In this document: positions 58,817 to 59,449 of the stretch, one piece after another
Numbering within the stretch: the first letter of the stretch is position 1
Layout: each line of letters begins with the position of its first letter
From: Robiginitomaculum sp.
GTDB taxonomy: Bacteria > Pseudomonadota > Alphaproteobacteria > Caulobacterales > Maricaulaceae
Length of the DNA stretch: 59,449 nucleotides
Assembly (NCBI GenBank): GCA_002733605.1
Contig: NVWK01000008.1
Coordinates: 1-59,449, forward strand
Direction: 5' to 3'
Position numbers and translations under genes: made by a program
The notes under the pieces: generated by a model
Database searches by the model: none
Told to the model about the DNA's origin: nothing
The model's input: only the letters and a program-made list of their open reading frames with translations

Positions 58817-59449
58817 CTAGAACTTAGCGTTCGGGTCAGTCGCTGCAGAAGAGCCTTCGTCATCTTCACTTTGGTCAGTAGTCAGTGACTTGGCTTTGAT
58901 CAGCTCCAGAAGGGCGAGATGGTTATCTCGGAACTGTTCGATCTGGTCCACAAGAATCATGGGGTTCTCCCCCGCTTGGAAATCCAGACCATACCACTTG
59001 CGGTCCTCTTTCTGCCGGAGAGTACTGGTGAACTCCCAGACTTGTGCCCAGAGAGGAACCTTTTTAGAGACACCATCGACTGGCATCCGTCGCAGCTGAA
59101 TCGCGTTGATCAGGCGTTGACCTGTGCCAAATTCCCCCTTGGAGAAAGTCAAGGTGACTTGAGTCCCCGAGAGCGGGTGGTCTCCATAGATGAAGCCCGG
59201 GAAGTTCAAGGAGTGGACATACCGATACTTCCATTGATCTCTCTCTGGCTTACCTTCATGGCCCGCATAGACCTCGACACGCTGGTCGGGATCCATAGAC
59301 TTTTTGGCCACCTCGGAGAGCGGATCATAGGATCTCTCAACGATCATGTCCGAATCTTTGTCCCGACGGTCGCTCCACTTGCCGAACTCCGCATAGAAAG
59401 CAAGGGGGACGAATTCGAATGGGCTCTCCTTCTCTGCGATTAGGGCGTC
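58817..59449 (-). CDS. ssDNA-binding-like protein, second partial copy (5' end cut by window edge)
   Basis: Same reading frame as 1-629 at an offset of 58,820, ending in Phe and TAG at 58819-58817. The encoded protein differs from the first copy at several residues, e.g. near the YAGHEGK region, but keeps the acidic tail. It is the strain-variant end of the same gene, not a separate gene, if the genome is circular. Confidence 0.7.
   Translation of the reverse strand, partial: DALIAEKESPFEFVPLAFYAEFGKWSDRRDKDSDMIVERSYDPLSEVAKKSMDPDQRVEVYAGHEGKPERDQWKYRYVHSLNFPGFIYGDHPLSGTQVTLTFSKGEFGTGQRLINAIQLRRMPVDGVSKKVPLWAQVWEFTSTLRQKEDRKWYGLDFQAGENPMILVDQIEQFRDNHLALLELIKAKSLTTDQSEDDEGSSAATDPNAKF
58821..59449. 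repeat. terminal redundancy, right copy
   Basis: Right-hand partner of 1-629. The last ~100 bases are identical to the left copy, with differences clustered in the middle. Confidence 0.85.

Noticed and set aside
1..59449. Integrase, repressor or lysogeny module
   Set aside because: No recombinase motif found; the only HTH gene (33503) heads the late block, so a temperate lifestyle is not supported.

Overview
This window looks like one complete genome of a tailed double-stranded DNA phage. About 58.8 kb is unique; the last 629 bases repeat the first 629 with a constant offset of 58,820 and roughly 33 substitutions by eye. That pattern fits a circular or circularly permuted genome assembled from a population of close strains. 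Essentially every gene lies on the minus strand, so transcription runs from high to low coordinates. Genes are packed tightly with many ATGA stop/start overlaps and good Shine-Dalgarno sequences. The virion set (large terminase, HK97-type portal with a MuF tail, prohead protease, HK97-fold capsid, neck proteins, tape measure) indicates a siphovirus. The tail-tip order (tape measure, minor tail protein, DUF2163 protein, NlpC/P60 protein, large hub) is the one seen in gene transfer agents and in roseophages, and there is a cobalamin-dependent ribonucleotide reductase. I therefore infer a Gram-negative, probably alphaproteobacterial host; this is inference, not proof. Layout from high to low coordinates on the minus strand. 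(1) 58.7-50.6 kb, replication and nucleotide metabolism: a primase-MCM-like helicase fusion, a MazG-like pyrophosphohydrolase, a thymidylate-synthase-family enzyme with the Asp typical of dCMP enzymes, a nucleotide kinase, a dCMP-deaminase-like protein, DNA polymerase A and a sulfotransferase-like P-loop protein. (2) 50.5-34.2 kb, accessory early genes starting at a sigma70-like promoter: many small unknown genes, a CsrA homologue, ATP-dependent DNA ligase, a base-modification-like cluster (5-hmdU-kinase helical domain, GHKL ATPase, two glycosyltransferases, sulfotransferase-like protein), class II ribonucleotide reductase, a 3'-5' exonuclease and a J-domain-nuclease fusion. (3) 34.0-4.2 kb, the late block: an HTH regulator, terminase, lysis-like membrane proteins, a large beta-helix-like protein, portal, protease, capsid, neck and tail genes, with three glycosyltransferase genes (one also carrying a methyltransferase) inserted among the tail genes. 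(4) 3.9 kb to 1, continuing across the circle junction to 58.8 kb: an SNF2 helicase, two small genes and a single-stranded-DNA-binding-like protein, starting at a sigma70-like promoter and ending at a terminator. The late block is bounded on both sides by two related non-coding modules (3984-4172 and 33987-34165). Their outer arms are inverted copies of each other (39 bp perfect), while their cores lie in direct orientation. This mirrored boundary, the candidate DNA hypermodification gene set and several unusual domain fusions are the most interesting parts of the window. No endolysin, integrase or lysogeny repressor/antirepressor system could be recognised.
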